Shown here one piece after another: positions 5,208-11,575 of a stretch of DNA of 11,575 nucleotides. The stretch comes from Microcaldota archaeon (lineage in GTDB: Archaea > Micrarchaeota > Micrarchaeia > Burarchaeales > JAKAKT01), in the NCBI GenBank assembly GCA_026396425.1, contig JAPLWU010000109.1, forward strand, positions 1 to 11,575, given 5' to 3'. The notes beneath the pieces are model-generated. The model worked only from the letters and a program-made list of their open reading frames with translations. It made no database searches and was not told where the DNA came from. How positions within the stretch are numbered: position 1 is the stretch's first letter; the number at the start of each line of letters is the position of its first letter. Position numbers and translations under genes: made by a program.

Positions 5208-6152
5208 TATGTGTTTTATTTTCTCCACTCTTGTGTGTGCGAAATAGCTGTAGTCCGCGATGTAACCCGAGAACCTTTTCTTGAACTCGTCGATAAACTG
5301 CTCGAATTCCTCATGCGACGAAAAGAGGGCCTCGACCTCGAAGTCGGCAAAGCCGGTCGTCTCATCAATATACGCGACGTTCGGATGGCTGCTTGCGAAA
5401 GAAACCATCCTCTTGTACTGCGAAAGGTCGGTAAGTGTGAAATTCGCCTTGTAAAGCGTGAGCCCGAGCGCCTTCGTATCCACCATAACCCGGAAGCCCA
5501 TTATCACTCCCTTTTTCAAGAGGGATTTTATGCACTTTGCCACCGTAAGAGGGGACAGGCCTAGGGACTCGGCGATTTTGACGGTCGGCGCCCTTGCATC
5601 CCCGGATATTCTCCTCAAGACTTCCAGCTCATTCTTCGTGACTTTCACACTTTCGCTTTTTACGAGGCGGTAGATTTTTTTCTCCCCTCCGCCCGGGAAT
5701 CCGCCGAAATCATACATCGAATTGTAAAGCGAAAGAGCGATCCCCCTAAAATGGCGTTTATATCTGGCTGAAAAATCCCTCCAGAAGGAATTGAACTCCC
5801 CGACATCCTTCACCCAGAAAACCACGCCAACAGAATATTCGCCTTCTATGCGCGCAACCCACCATGCATTTTTACACTTCACGAGCGCCCTAACTATTCT
5901 CGATTCAATCCCCGGGGTTGCCCCTCTTATCTTAAGGTAAACCCTTATTCCGAAATACCCCAGCTTCATCACGTCGACCATCGTGTAAAAATAGCGTAAG
6001 ATTCCGCCTTCGGCGAGTCTTTTTATCCTGAAATTCACCACGCTCTTGTTTGTCCTCAGCTCCCTGGCCAGCGCGCTTTCGCTCCTCCTCGAGTTCATGT
6101 CAAGCGCCTGCAGGAGCCTTACGTCCAGTCTGTCGAGCTTTACCGTTTTCAT
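5202..6152 (-). CDS. Tandem-repeat Lrp/AsnC-type transcriptional regulator (two HTH modules)
   Basis: This 316-residue protein contains two Lrp-like units. The first winged-helix/HTH spans about residues 6-55 (LDRLDVRLLQALDMNSRRS, with recognition helix NKSVVNFRIKRLAEGGIL). It is followed by an alpha/beta ligand-type domain (about 60-145). A Gly-rich linker (GGFPGGGEKK, 150-159) leads to a second HTH (about 172-218, TKNELEVLRRISGDAR and SPLTVAKCIKSLLKKGVI) and a second alpha/beta domain to the end. Ordinary Lrp proteins have about 150 residues, so this is a duplication or fusion. The ATG at 6152 is about 28 bases from a TATA box and has no ribosome site, which suggests a leaderless message. 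It is divergent from the glycine methyltransferase-like gene and is convergent with the deaminase across eight bases. Lrp proteins often sense amino acids; regulation of the neighbour is an inference. Confidence 0.85.
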   Translation of the reverse strand: MKTVKLDRLDVRLLQALDMNSRRSESALARELRTNKSVVNFRIKRLAEGGILRYFYTMVDVMKLGYFGIRVYLKIRGATPGIESRIVRALVKCKNAWWVARIEGEYSVGVVFWVKDVGEFNSFWRDFSARYKRHFRGIALSLYNSMYDFGGFPGGGEKKIYRLVKSESVKVTKNELEVLRRISGDARAPTVKIAESLGLSPLTVAKCIKSLLKKGVIMGFRVMVDTKALGLTLYKANFTLTDLSQYKRMVSFASSHPNVAYIDETTGFADFEVEALFSSHEEFEQFIDEFKKRFSGYIADYSYFAHTRVEKIKHIE

Positions 6153-6198
6153 TGTTCATTAATATGTTTTTTCCTATATTTATATGTTTCTGAACAAT
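6151..6198. promoter_or_regulatory. Divergent promoter with an 8-bp perfect inverted repeat
   Basis: ATTGTTCA (6151-6158) and TGAACAAT (6191-6198) are exact reverse complements, 32 bases apart. Between them lies the AT-rich TATA region, read on the minus strand as TATAAATA (6184-6177), about 28 bases before the regulator ATG. The left arm overlaps the regulator start codon. For the plus-strand gene, TTTTAT at 6213-6218 is 25 bases before ATG 6241. The two half sites flanking the promoter look like a regulator binding site, but this is untested. Confidence 0.5.
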
Positions 6199-6240
6199 TT
6201 TTTATCAATTAGTTTTATCATCTACTTCCTCCAAATCCAT

Positions 6241-6990
6241 ATGCTCATGGGCAGCAAACTCAAGGGGCCGGAGCAGTACCCGCACCGCGTTGCAAAAATC
6301 TGGGACAATTACGTCGACTGGGGGAGCAGGCGCAGTGCCGAGAACGGCTTCTTCACCAAACTTCTGGTAAGCCACGGAATCAGCAGAGGAGCCCGTATTC
6401 TCGACATGGCCGCAGGCACGGGCTTCCACTCAATAGGGCTGGCAAGAGAAGGATTCAAAGTGACTGCATGCGACGGAAGCCCTCACATGCTAAACGTCCT
6501 CAGGGATAATGCGAGAAAAAATAACGTAGACGTGGCAAGCCTTCAAGCTTACTGGAATTCTCTCGATTCGGTTCTCCCTCCGGGCAATTTCGACGCCTGC
6601 ATATGCCTTGGGAATTCTTTCACGCATGTCTCTTTCGAAGAAAGGGAAACTGTTCTTGCCCAGATTGCGATGCTACTTTCGCCCGGAGGCATTTACGTGT
6701 TCGACCACAGGAATTTCGAAAGAATAATCGAAACCGGAGAGATAAACGGTGGAAGCATATACCGCAAAGATGCAAAAATAAGCGTGATAAGGGCCACTAG
6801 CGAGCTAGTCGAGGTTTCTTATACGGTAAAGGGCGTTACCTTCCCTCTATCCTACCACCCTGTTTTTTTCGAAAAAGTTCCTGAGATGCTGCAAAAAGCT
6901 GGCTTCGGGCCTCTCGAGTTCTACGGGGATTTCAAAAAGGGAGAAAGGGACGCTTCCTTCTTCCAGTGGGTCGCCGAGAAAATGACCTAA
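6241..6990 (+). CDS. Glycine/sarcosine N-methyltransferase-like SAM methyltransferase
   Basis: This class I SAM methyltransferase is about 249 residues long. Numbered from ATG 6241, it has motif I ILDMAAGTGFHS (53-64) and the SAM-ribose acidic position ACDGS (Asp78). It resembles vertebrate GNMT beyond the general fold: PEQY then KIWDNY near the N-terminus, FDACICLGNSFTHV (Asn125), VFDHRNFERIIETG (Arg157), SYHP and GDFK. In rat GNMT the Asn of LGNS and the Arg of DHRN contact the glycine; both are kept, while the following Tyr is Phe here. The likely reaction is methylation of glycine or sarcosine with SAM, giving sarcosine or betaine precursors or buffering SAM. An upstream ATG at 6184 would add 19 hydrophobic AT-rich-coded residues that are probably promoter; ATG 6247 is also possible. 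The stop overlaps the convergent thiC by four bases. Substrate identity needs assay. Confidence 0.82.
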   Translation: MLMGSKLKGPEQYPHRVAKIWDNYVDWGSRRSAENGFFTKLLVSHGISRGARILDMAAGTGFHSIGLAREGFKVTACDGSPHMLNVLRDNARKNNVDVASLQAYWNSLDSVLPPGNFDACICLGNSFTHVSFEERETVLAQIAMLLSPGGIYVFDHRNFERIIETGEINGGSIYRKDAKISVIRATSELVEVSYTVKGVTFPLSYHPVFFEKVPEMLQKAGFGPLEFYGDFKKGERDASFFQWVAEKMT

Positions 6991-8273
6991 AGGACCTCTT
7001 CCATTATCCTCATGGCGCAGTATTTCCCGCACATGGAGCATGCCTTCGAGTTCGATTTCTTCCTTTTGAAGTATTTTTTCGCCCTCTCCGGGTCAATCGC
7101 AATCTCGAATTGTTTTTCCCAGTCGAGTTTTGCCCTCGCTTTCGAAAGCTCCAAATCCTTCCACTCGCCTCTCCCCTTCACAATATCGGCTGCATGCGCG
7201 GCAATCTTCGTCGCTATTACGCCATCGCGCACATCCTCAACAGTAGGAAAAGCGAGATGCTCTGAAGGAGTGACAACGCACAAAAAGTCCGCGCCGGCAG
7301 CAGCGGCAACTGTCCCTCCAATCGCGGCAGTTATGTGGTCGTAGCCCGGCGCGATATCGGTGACGAGCGGGCCGAGAACGTAATAGGGCGCCCCGCCGCA
7401 TAATTTTTTCTGCAGCCTGACGTTCTCCCCAATCTTGTCCAGCGCCATGTGGCCCGGCCCCTCGCAAATCACCTGCACGTTTTTCGCGTGCGCCCTTTTC
7501 ACGAGTTCGCCCTGCACCTTCAGCTCGTGCAGCTGCGCCCCGTCGCCCCCGTCGGCTATGCAGCCCGGCCTCAGCGCATCCCCGATGCTGATTACGGTGT
7601 CATTTTTCGCAAGCAGTTCGAGTATATAATCAAAGTTCGTGTAAAGCGGATTCTCCTTTTCATTGTGGAGCATCCAGGAAGCGAGAAAACCCCCGCCCCG
7701 GCTGACCATCTTTATGGTCCTCTTCCTGGCGAGTTCGACTCCCTCACGCAAAACGGCCGCGTGTATGGTCAAAAAGTCCGCCCCGAGTTCAATGTGCTTC
7801 TCAATCTCGTTAAGCATCCGGTCCTCGCTTATCCCGTCGATGCCCCTGCAAGCAAACGCGCCGTAAACCGGAACGGTTCCTACGGGAATTGGTGAGGCTT
7901 TCACAATCGCTTTCAGCGTTTCGTGCGGCTTGACCATGCTCAAATCCATCACGGCATCCGCGCCCGCCTTCGCAGCCACGCGGACCTTCGTCAACTCCTC
8001 CTTCAATGAGTGGTAATCCTCGGAAGTGCCGACGTTCGCATTGATTTTTGTGGAAAGGGATTCGCCAACACCGCAGGCTCGCTTCCCCTCGCCCAAAACT
8101 ACGGTTCTTCCTTTCGCAACAAGCTCGCGAAGTTTTTTCTCGCTAACTCCCTCTTTTTTTGCCACCTCTCGAACTTCTTCGCTTATCCCCTCTCGTTTCG
8201 CTTCAAGCATTTGCAAAAAATCACCAGTTTTAATCGCAAGTTCTCTCAGTTCATTCCCCGCACGGCCTGCCAA
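6987..8273 (-). CDS. thiC: Phosphomethylpyrimidine synthase ThiC
   Basis: ThiC is a radical SAM enzyme that converts aminoimidazole ribotide to hydroxymethylpyrimidine phosphate, the pyrimidine half of thiamine. The 428-residue chain has the family segments KINANVGTS, DLSMVKPHETLKAI, GIDGISEDRML, MVSRGGGFLASWM, GDALRPGCIADGGDGAQ, ICEGPGHMAL and DIAPGYDHITAAIGG, then VTPSEHLAFP. It ends in the Fe-S cluster motif CSMCGKYC (Cys412, Cys415, Cys419), which is CX2CX3C rather than the CX2CX4C of E. coli ThiC. The start is TTG 8273, whose distance of about 26 bases from a TATA box fits a leaderless message. ATG 8210 (MLEAKREGISEE) is the better match to the usual archaeal N-terminus and is a real alternative. 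It lies 44 bases after ftsY but has its own promoter. No other thi gene is in the window. Confidence 0.95.
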   Translation of the reverse strand: MAGRAGNELRELAIKTGDFLQMLEAKREGISEEVREVAKKEGVSEKKLRELVAKGRTVVLGEGKRACGVGESLSTKINANVGTSEDYHSLKEELTKVRVAAKAGADAVMDLSMVKPHETLKAIVKASPIPVGTVPVYGAFACRGIDGISEDRMLNEIEKHIELGADFLTIHAAVLREGVELARKRTIKMVSRGGGFLASWMLHNEKENPLYTNFDYILELLAKNDTVISIGDALRPGCIADGGDGAQLHELKVQGELVKRAHAKNVQVICEGPGHMALDKIGENVRLQKKLCGGAPYYVLGPLVTDIAPGYDHITAAIGGTVAAAAGADFLCVVTPSEHLAFPTVEDVRDGVIATKIAAHAADIVKGRGEWKDLELSKARAKLDWEKQFEIAIDPERAKKYFKRKKSNSKACSMCGKYCAMRIMEEVL

Positions 8274-8294
8274 AGCATGAATCTCCGAAGCAAC

Positions 8295-8302
8295 TTATAA
8301 AA
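8295..8302 (-). promoter_or_regulatory. TATA box for thiC
   Basis: The minus strand reads TTTTATAA, centred about 26 bases before TTG 8273. It lies in the 44-base gap between ftsY and thiC, so thiC can be transcribed separately from the translation operon. No thiamine riboswitch (TPP) element is apparent in this short leader. Confidence 0.6.
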
Positions 8303-8317
8303 CCTTTGTGAATTGCC

Positions 8318-9718
8318 TTAGCCCATCAGCTGTTTCACGATGAAATCCGGGTCGAACTTCCGCAGGTCGCCGTAGGCCTGCCCGACCCCCAAGAAAAGGA
8401 CCGGCACCCCCGTCGCGCTGCTCACCGAAAGCGCGGTTCCCCCTTTGGCATCGCAGTCCAGCTTGGTGAGTATCACTCCATCAATCCCGACCGCCTCGTT
8501 GAAGCTTCTCACCTGGTTTACGAGCGCGTTGCCGGCGATGCTCTCGCCAACGAAAAGTTTGAGGTCCGGCTTTACCACCCTGTTCATCTTCTTCATTTCG
8601 TTCACGAGGTTGACGTTCGTTTCCTGCCTTCCCGAGCTGTCTATGAGCACGATGTCGATTTTGTTCGAGCGCGCGTAGTTCACCGCGTCGAAGGCGACCG
8701 CGGCCGGGTCAGCGCCGTAGCCCTTCTTTATCGCCTTTATTCCGAGTCGGTCGGCATGGTGCTCGGTCTGCTCGATTGCGGCCGCCCTGAAAGTATCCGA
8801 TGCCGAGAACACGCAGGTATGCCCCGCGTCAATGAACATGCTCGCGAGCTTTGCCATGGTGGTGGTCTTGCCTGCGCCGTTCGGGCCCATGACGAGAATC
8901 TTGAATGGCTTTTCGGATTTTTCGGCCAGCGCGAATATGTCGGGCCCGCTGATTGCCATCACTTCGCGCAGGGCGGCCGAAACCGCCTCCCTTATCGCTT
9001 CGTTTGTTCTGCCCCTCGCAACCTTCATCCCCACTACCCGTTTTCTTATGTCCAAGGTTATTTTTTCCGCAACCTCGTAGGCAACGTCGGCCTCGAGAAG
9101 CGACAGGTTCAACCCATCCAGCAATTCCTCGACGTCCTTCTCCTTTATCTCAATCTCGTTCGAGATTATCCCGCGCACCCGCGTCTCGAGGCTCAGTTTT
9201 GCCTCGAGTTTTTTAGATTCTTGCGGCTTCCGTTCCTCTCTGGCCGCGGGCTCTTCCGGCCCCTCTTTTTCGGGCAGCCTTTGCGGCTCTTTCCTCCAGG
9301 GCTCTTTTCGCTCAGGCATTACCGCCTGCCTTTCCTGCTTCCTCTCGGGTTTTTTATGCTGCCCCTCCCGCACCTGCGGCTCTTCCCTCGCGGGTTCCCG
9401 CTGCTTCCTTTGCTCCAGTTCCTCCCGCAACTCGGGCTTGCTCCCGGCCTTATACCGCTCCTCGAAAACTAGCTTTTCATCTGGCGTTTTTGGTTCCGGC
9501 GGTTTCTCTTCGCGAGGCGAAGGGGCAGTTTCGAGTTCTCCCTCTTTTTCCTTCCCCTCGCGCCCGCCCGTTTCTCCTTCTTTTTCCTTCTCCTCCCGCA
9601 ACTCGGGCGTTGTCCCCAAGCGCTCTTCCGTCCCATCTCCGGACTCTTTCACCTGCTCGGTTTTTTGTGAGAAGGAGCTTACGAACGATTTCAGCTTGTC
9701 CTTAAGGAGATTGAACAT
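8318..9718 (-). CDS. ftsY: Signal recognition particle receptor FtsY
   Basis: FtsY is the SRP receptor GTPase that docks ribosome-nascent chain complexes at the membrane. From ATG 9718 the protein has 466 residues. An N-terminal amphipathic helix (MFNLLKDKLKSFVSSF) probably binds the membrane. A long Glu/Lys/Arg/Pro-rich disordered linker spans about 20-172. The helical N domain follows (about 175-265), then the NG GTPase domain. The G motifs are GPNGAGKTTT (278-287), DTFRAAA (308-314), DSSGR (360-364), TKLD (418-421) and FLGVGQAYGDL near the end. The usual G3 motif is DTAGR, so DSSGR is a variant. ATG 9718 has AAGGGA four bases upstream and matches the normal MF-LK start; TTG 9736 would add six residues. 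The start overlaps prefoldin alpha by 17 bases, so the genes are translationally linked. Confidence 0.96.
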   Translation of the reverse strand: MFNLLKDKLKSFVSSFSQKTEQVKESGDGTEERLGTTPELREEKEKEGETGGREGKEKEGELETAPSPREEKPPEPKTPDEKLVFEERYKAGSKPELREELEQRKQREPAREEPQVREGQHKKPERKQERQAVMPERKEPWRKEPQRLPEKEGPEEPAAREERKPQESKKLEAKLSLETRVRGIISNEIEIKEKDVEELLDGLNLSLLEADVAYEVAEKITLDIRKRVVGMKVARGRTNEAIREAVSAALREVMAISGPDIFALAEKSEKPFKILVMGPNGAGKTTTMAKLASMFIDAGHTCVFSASDTFRAAAIEQTEHHADRLGIKAIKKGYGADPAAVAFDAVNYARSNKIDIVLIDSSGRQETNVNLVNEMKKMNRVVKPDLKLFVGESIAGNALVNQVRSFNEAVGIDGVILTKLDCDAKGGTALSVSSATGVPVLFLGVGQAYGDLRKFDPDFIVKQLMG

Positions 9719-10133
9719 CGGATCCCTTTTCGACAATCCTCCTTATCTCGCCTTCTACGAACGCAATCCTGTTGTACGTGCCATCCATGGCCTTCCTCAC
9801 GTCCACCATCCCCTTGTCGAGTTCCGCCTTCCTCGCCTCCAGGAACACGATTGCATCCGGGGCCGTCTTCCTTATCATTATGCCCGCGCCCACGTTCACG
9901 AGGACTTTCTCGCAGTCCGTCACCTTCGCGCCCGCGTAAACTCCGGAGCCCATGTTGAGCAGAATCTCGTTCTTCTTCATCCTGTCGAGGTTCTTTATCG
10001 ACTCGATTACCGCGTTTATCTCATTCGTTGCCAGCTGGATGGAGCCCATCTGCTCCTGCAGCGCCCGGCCCTGCTGCCTGTAGGCCTGCGCGTCGTAAAC
10101 GAGCTTCGAGAACTCCCTTTCATTCCGTACCAT
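9702..10133 (-). CDS. pfdA: Prefoldin alpha subunit
   Basis: Prefoldin is a jellyfish-shaped cytosolic chaperone that delivers unfolded proteins to the thermosome; its hexamer has two alpha and four beta subunits. This 143-residue chain has the typical plan. An N-terminal coiled-coil helix (EREFSKLVYDAQAYRQQG and on) is followed by a central beta-hairpin region with ILLNMGSGVYAGAKV and KVLVNVGAGIMIRKTAPDA, where alpha subunits differ from beta. A C-terminal coiled-coil helix (LEARKAELDKGMVDVRKA) ends the chain. ATG 10133 is chosen because the GGTGA site lies six bases upstream; ATG 10136 would leave only three. The gene sits between LX and ftsY as in many archaea. Confidence 0.95.
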   Translation of the reverse strand: MVRNEREFSKLVYDAQAYRQQGRALQEQMGSIQLATNEINAVIESIKNLDRMKKNEILLNMGSGVYAGAKVTDCEKVLVNVGAGIMIRKTAPDAIVFLEARKAELDKGMVDVRKAMDGTYNRIAFVEGEIRRIVEKGSDVQSP

Positions 10134-10183
10134 CATCCATCACCGGTAATCCGCGTATGCCCGCCGCGGGGTTAATCCTTCGG

Positions 10184-10357
10184 TTAGGCCTTCTCGACCT
10201 TATCTATCTTTATCTTGTTCCTTTTTAACCTATGGTTTCCGCCAATGAGCGCGTATGTCTTTTCCACGGCAAACTTTTCGTTGGGCGCCTCGACGGACTT
10301 CTTGAATTTCCTCCTTTCTTCCTTCATCTCCATCTCTCCGCTTACCACAAATCTCAT
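10184..10357 (-). CDS. rpl18a: 50S ribosomal protein LX (L18a/L20a)
   Basis: This short archaeal large-subunit protein matches the LX pattern: a beta strand (MRFVVSGEM), FKKSVEAPNEKFAVEKTYAL, then IGGNHRLKRNKIKIDKVEKA. LX family members end in a similar LGS-H-LKR-IKI block; the GS pair is GG here. ATG 10357 (57 residues) is preferred because GAGGTG lies about six bases upstream. GTG 10366 would sit inside that site. The gene begins 12 bases after the MetRS-beta-like gene and lies before pfdA, the usual archaeal order. Confidence 0.92.
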   Translation of the reverse strand: MRFVVSGEMEMKEERRKFKKSVEAPNEKFAVEKTYALIGGNHRLKRNKIKIDKVEKA

Positions 10358-10369
10358 CCAACACACCTC

Positions 10370-10699
10370 TTATCTTACCGGGGTTCCCGGTGCGACCTCC
10401 TTCTCGAAGCTTGCAACTACGACCACCTGCCCGCCGTCGGCAGCGAGCAGCATCCCCTGCGATTCGATGCCCCTTATGACTCTCGGCTGCAGGTTGGCCA
10501 CAATCACGATTATCTTGCCCACCATCTCTTCCGGCGCATAATACTGCCTGATGCCGGCAACAATCTGCCTTTTCTCCGAACCCAGGTCAACGGACATCTT
10601 GATCAGCTTGTCCGCCCCCAGAACTCCCTCGGCCGTTAATACTACCCCAACTCTCATTTCGACCTTGCAGAAGTCCTCGTAGGTTATGGTTTCAGCCAT
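10370..10699 (-). CDS. Stand-alone tRNA-binding (EMAP II/MetRS-beta-like) protein
   Basis: This 109-residue OB-fold protein matches the C-terminal tRNA-binding domain of methionyl-tRNA synthetase (also seen in CsaA, Arc1p and EMAP II). The landmarks are FCKVEMRVGVVLTAE, ADKLIKMSVDLG, KRQIVAGIRQYY, GKIIVIVANLQPRVIRG, ESQGMLLAA and APGTPV at the end. There is no synthetase catalytic domain, so it probably acts as a free MetRS beta subunit or tRNA chaperone. ATG 10699 follows GGTGA. It is unusual in lying between eIF6 and LX, which are normally adjacent. The family call is strong; the exact partner is an inference. Confidence 0.88.
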   Translation of the reverse strand: MAETITYEDFCKVEMRVGVVLTAEGVLGADKLIKMSVDLGSEKRQIVAGIRQYYAPEEMVGKIIVIVANLQPRVIRGIESQGMLLAADGGQVVVVASFEKEVAPGTPVR

Positions 10700-10756
10700 T
10701 TCCTCACCATCGCCTCTTTTCCTTCTTCATCCGCGCATTCCGCCATCCATACGAAG

Positions 10757-11416
10757 CTATATGAAGCCGAGCGCCTCGTCGAGCCTGATGGTCTCGAACC
10801 CGCTCGTGTGTTCGCCAACGACATAACCGTTCGAATTCGCAATCACGCACGTTCCAACGAAGGCGTTCCCCATGTTGGCGGTCCCGATGCCGCCCCGCAT
10901 CCCGAGCTCCTTCTCCAATTTATCGAGCTCATCTCCGGCTGAATTGTGCAGTAAGAAGCCGCCGTTGGTCAGCACGCAGGAGGCGCCGGCGGTCTCGTAA
11001 GGGCCGATTTTGCGCCTGAGCACCTCGACCCCCAGGCATTCGCCTATCTTCCTCGCGTTCGCGGCGGTTATCCTCGGGTTGACGATTGCCACCCTGTCGT
11101 TGGCCGCAACGTTCATGCCAAGCGCCGTGTGCCTGTCCCTGACTACGAGCACCTCGAGCCCGAGCGCCCTGAACTCCTCGGCCTCCTCCTTTGAAACGAA
11201 CTCGGGCAACGCTATCCCGCGCGAGTTCATGCAGCAGAATATGCCCAGCAGTTCGGAGCTGTCCACAGAAGCCCGCGCCACGCGCGTTCCGAACGCCTCG
11301 CCGCAAATCCGCACGAATTTCTCGGGCGAGTTCTTGGGCACAATCGTGATTTTCTCGCTCGTCTTGGCGAATATTCCGACGAAAGAATTGCCCTCGAAAA
11401 CTGCTTTAAGCCGCAA
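10757..11416 (-). CDS. eif6: Translation initiation factor aIF6 (eIF6)
   Basis: aIF6 binds the 50S subunit and blocks premature joining to 30S; it is also a ribosome-biogenesis factor. The 219-residue chain has the five-fold repeated pentein layout. Recognisable segments are GIFAKTSEKITIVPKN, RHTALGMNVAANDRVAIVNP, GPYETAGASCVLTNGGFLLH, GIGTANMGNAFVGTCVIANSNG and the C-terminal GEHTSGFETIRLDEALGFI. The start is TTG at 11416, supported by GGGGAG seven bases upstream. A nearby GTG at 11424 is in a different frame. The gene heads the eIF6-LX-prefoldin-FtsY run. Archaeal neighbours further upstream (L31e, L39e) would be outside or at the edge of the window and are not recognisable here. Confidence 0.95.
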   Translation of the reverse strand: MRLKAVFEGNSFVGIFAKTSEKITIVPKNSPEKFVRICGEAFGTRVARASVDSSELLGIFCCMNSRGIALPEFVSKEEAEEFRALGLEVLVVRDRHTALGMNVAANDRVAIVNPRITAANARKIGECLGVEVLRRKIGPYETAGASCVLTNGGFLLHNSAGDELDKLEKELGMRGGIGTANMGNAFVGTCVIANSNGYVVGEHTSGFETIRLDEALGFI

Positions 11417-11573
11417 CCAAACACTCCCCTTTTGTATGAATCCTCTCCCTGTCTTTCCGCTTCCCCTCTCCAGCAGGCATGTTAAGGTCCCTTCCCTCGG
11501 CCTCCCTTACCATCCCCGGCCGGTCCGTTCGGGCCCCTCTTCCAGGCTTCCCCCCTGTCCTCAGCAGTCCAGC
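11406..11573 (-). CDS. Unidentified partial open frame at the right edge
   Basis: A frame of 55 codons is open from the window edge to TAA at 11406, overlapping the aIF6 start by 11 bases. It is rich in Gly, Arg, Lys and Glu (for example RTGGKPGRGARTDRPG and MPAGEGKRKDRERIH) and resembles no ribosomal protein I know, although L31e is the expected neighbour. It may be a basic tail of a gene starting outside, or non-coding purine-rich leader sequence. The other two frames contain stops. Confidence 0.25.
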   Translation of the reverse strand, partial: AGLLRTGGKPGRGARTDRPGMVREAEGRDLNMPAGEGKRKDRERIHTKGECLVAA

Positions 11574-11575
11574 CT

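Noticed and set aside
6184..6240. N-terminal hydrophobic extension of the methyltransferase as a membrane anchor
   Set aside because: It is AT-rich promoter-like DNA containing one arm of the inverted repeat and a TATA-like box, and GNMT proteins start near the later ATG.
8756..10175. Plus-strand open frames opposite ftsY and pfdA
   Set aside because: They mirror the Glu/Lys-rich linker and prefoldin coding strand, giving Leu/Pro/Phe/Ser-rich nonsense proteins.
11510..11575. Possible tRNA, SRP RNA or RNase P RNA at the right edge
   Set aside because: No T-loop, no SRP helix 8 motif and no RNase P conserved core could be matched; only short GC-rich stems are visible.

Overview
The window looks like a piece of an archaeal chromosome. 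The right third carries the conserved archaeal run eIF6, ribosomal protein LX (L18a), prefoldin alpha and FtsY. Promoters are archaeal TATA boxes, and several genes begin 25-29 bases after the box, so their mRNAs are probably leaderless. Where leaders exist, the ribosome-binding sites resemble the archaeal GGAGGTGAT. The small compact genes, a double-HTH Lrp-like regulator and many orphan short proteins suggest a DPANN-type lineage (Diapherotrites or Micrarchaeota-like). That lineage guess is an inference from gene content only.

Left third (1-3604), all on the minus strand. Two unrecognised small basic or charged proteins (3221-3604 and 2776-3165) form a pair. After a gene-free stretch comes a three-gene run: a MNT-type nucleotidyltransferase antitoxin, a HEPN (HepT) RNase toxin, and the RNA ligase RtcB. 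RtcB runs off the left edge and is interrupted by a complete 473-residue intein with a LAGLIDADG homing endonuclease. The intein sits exactly at the metal-binding GYDIN/CGVR motif.

Middle (3605-6990). A CPYS thioredoxin-fold protein is divergent, across one shared TATA element, from a plus-strand pair: a P-loop NMP/dephospho-CoA-kinase-like protein and a dCMP deaminase. Next is a tandem-repeat Lrp/AsnC-type regulator on the minus strand. It is divergent from a methyltransferase that closely resembles glycine (sarcosine) N-methyltransferase. An 8-bp perfect inverted repeat spans the shared promoter region.

Right (6987-11575), all minus strand. ThiC (thiamine pyrimidine synthase) has its own TATA box. 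It is followed in coordinate order by ftsY, prefoldin alpha, LX, a stand-alone MetRS-beta/EMAP-type tRNA-binding protein and eIF6. This reads as a translation and protein-targeting operon transcribed from the right. The last 160 bases hold an unidentified open frame. No tRNA, rRNA, CRISPR array or insertion sequence was recognised.
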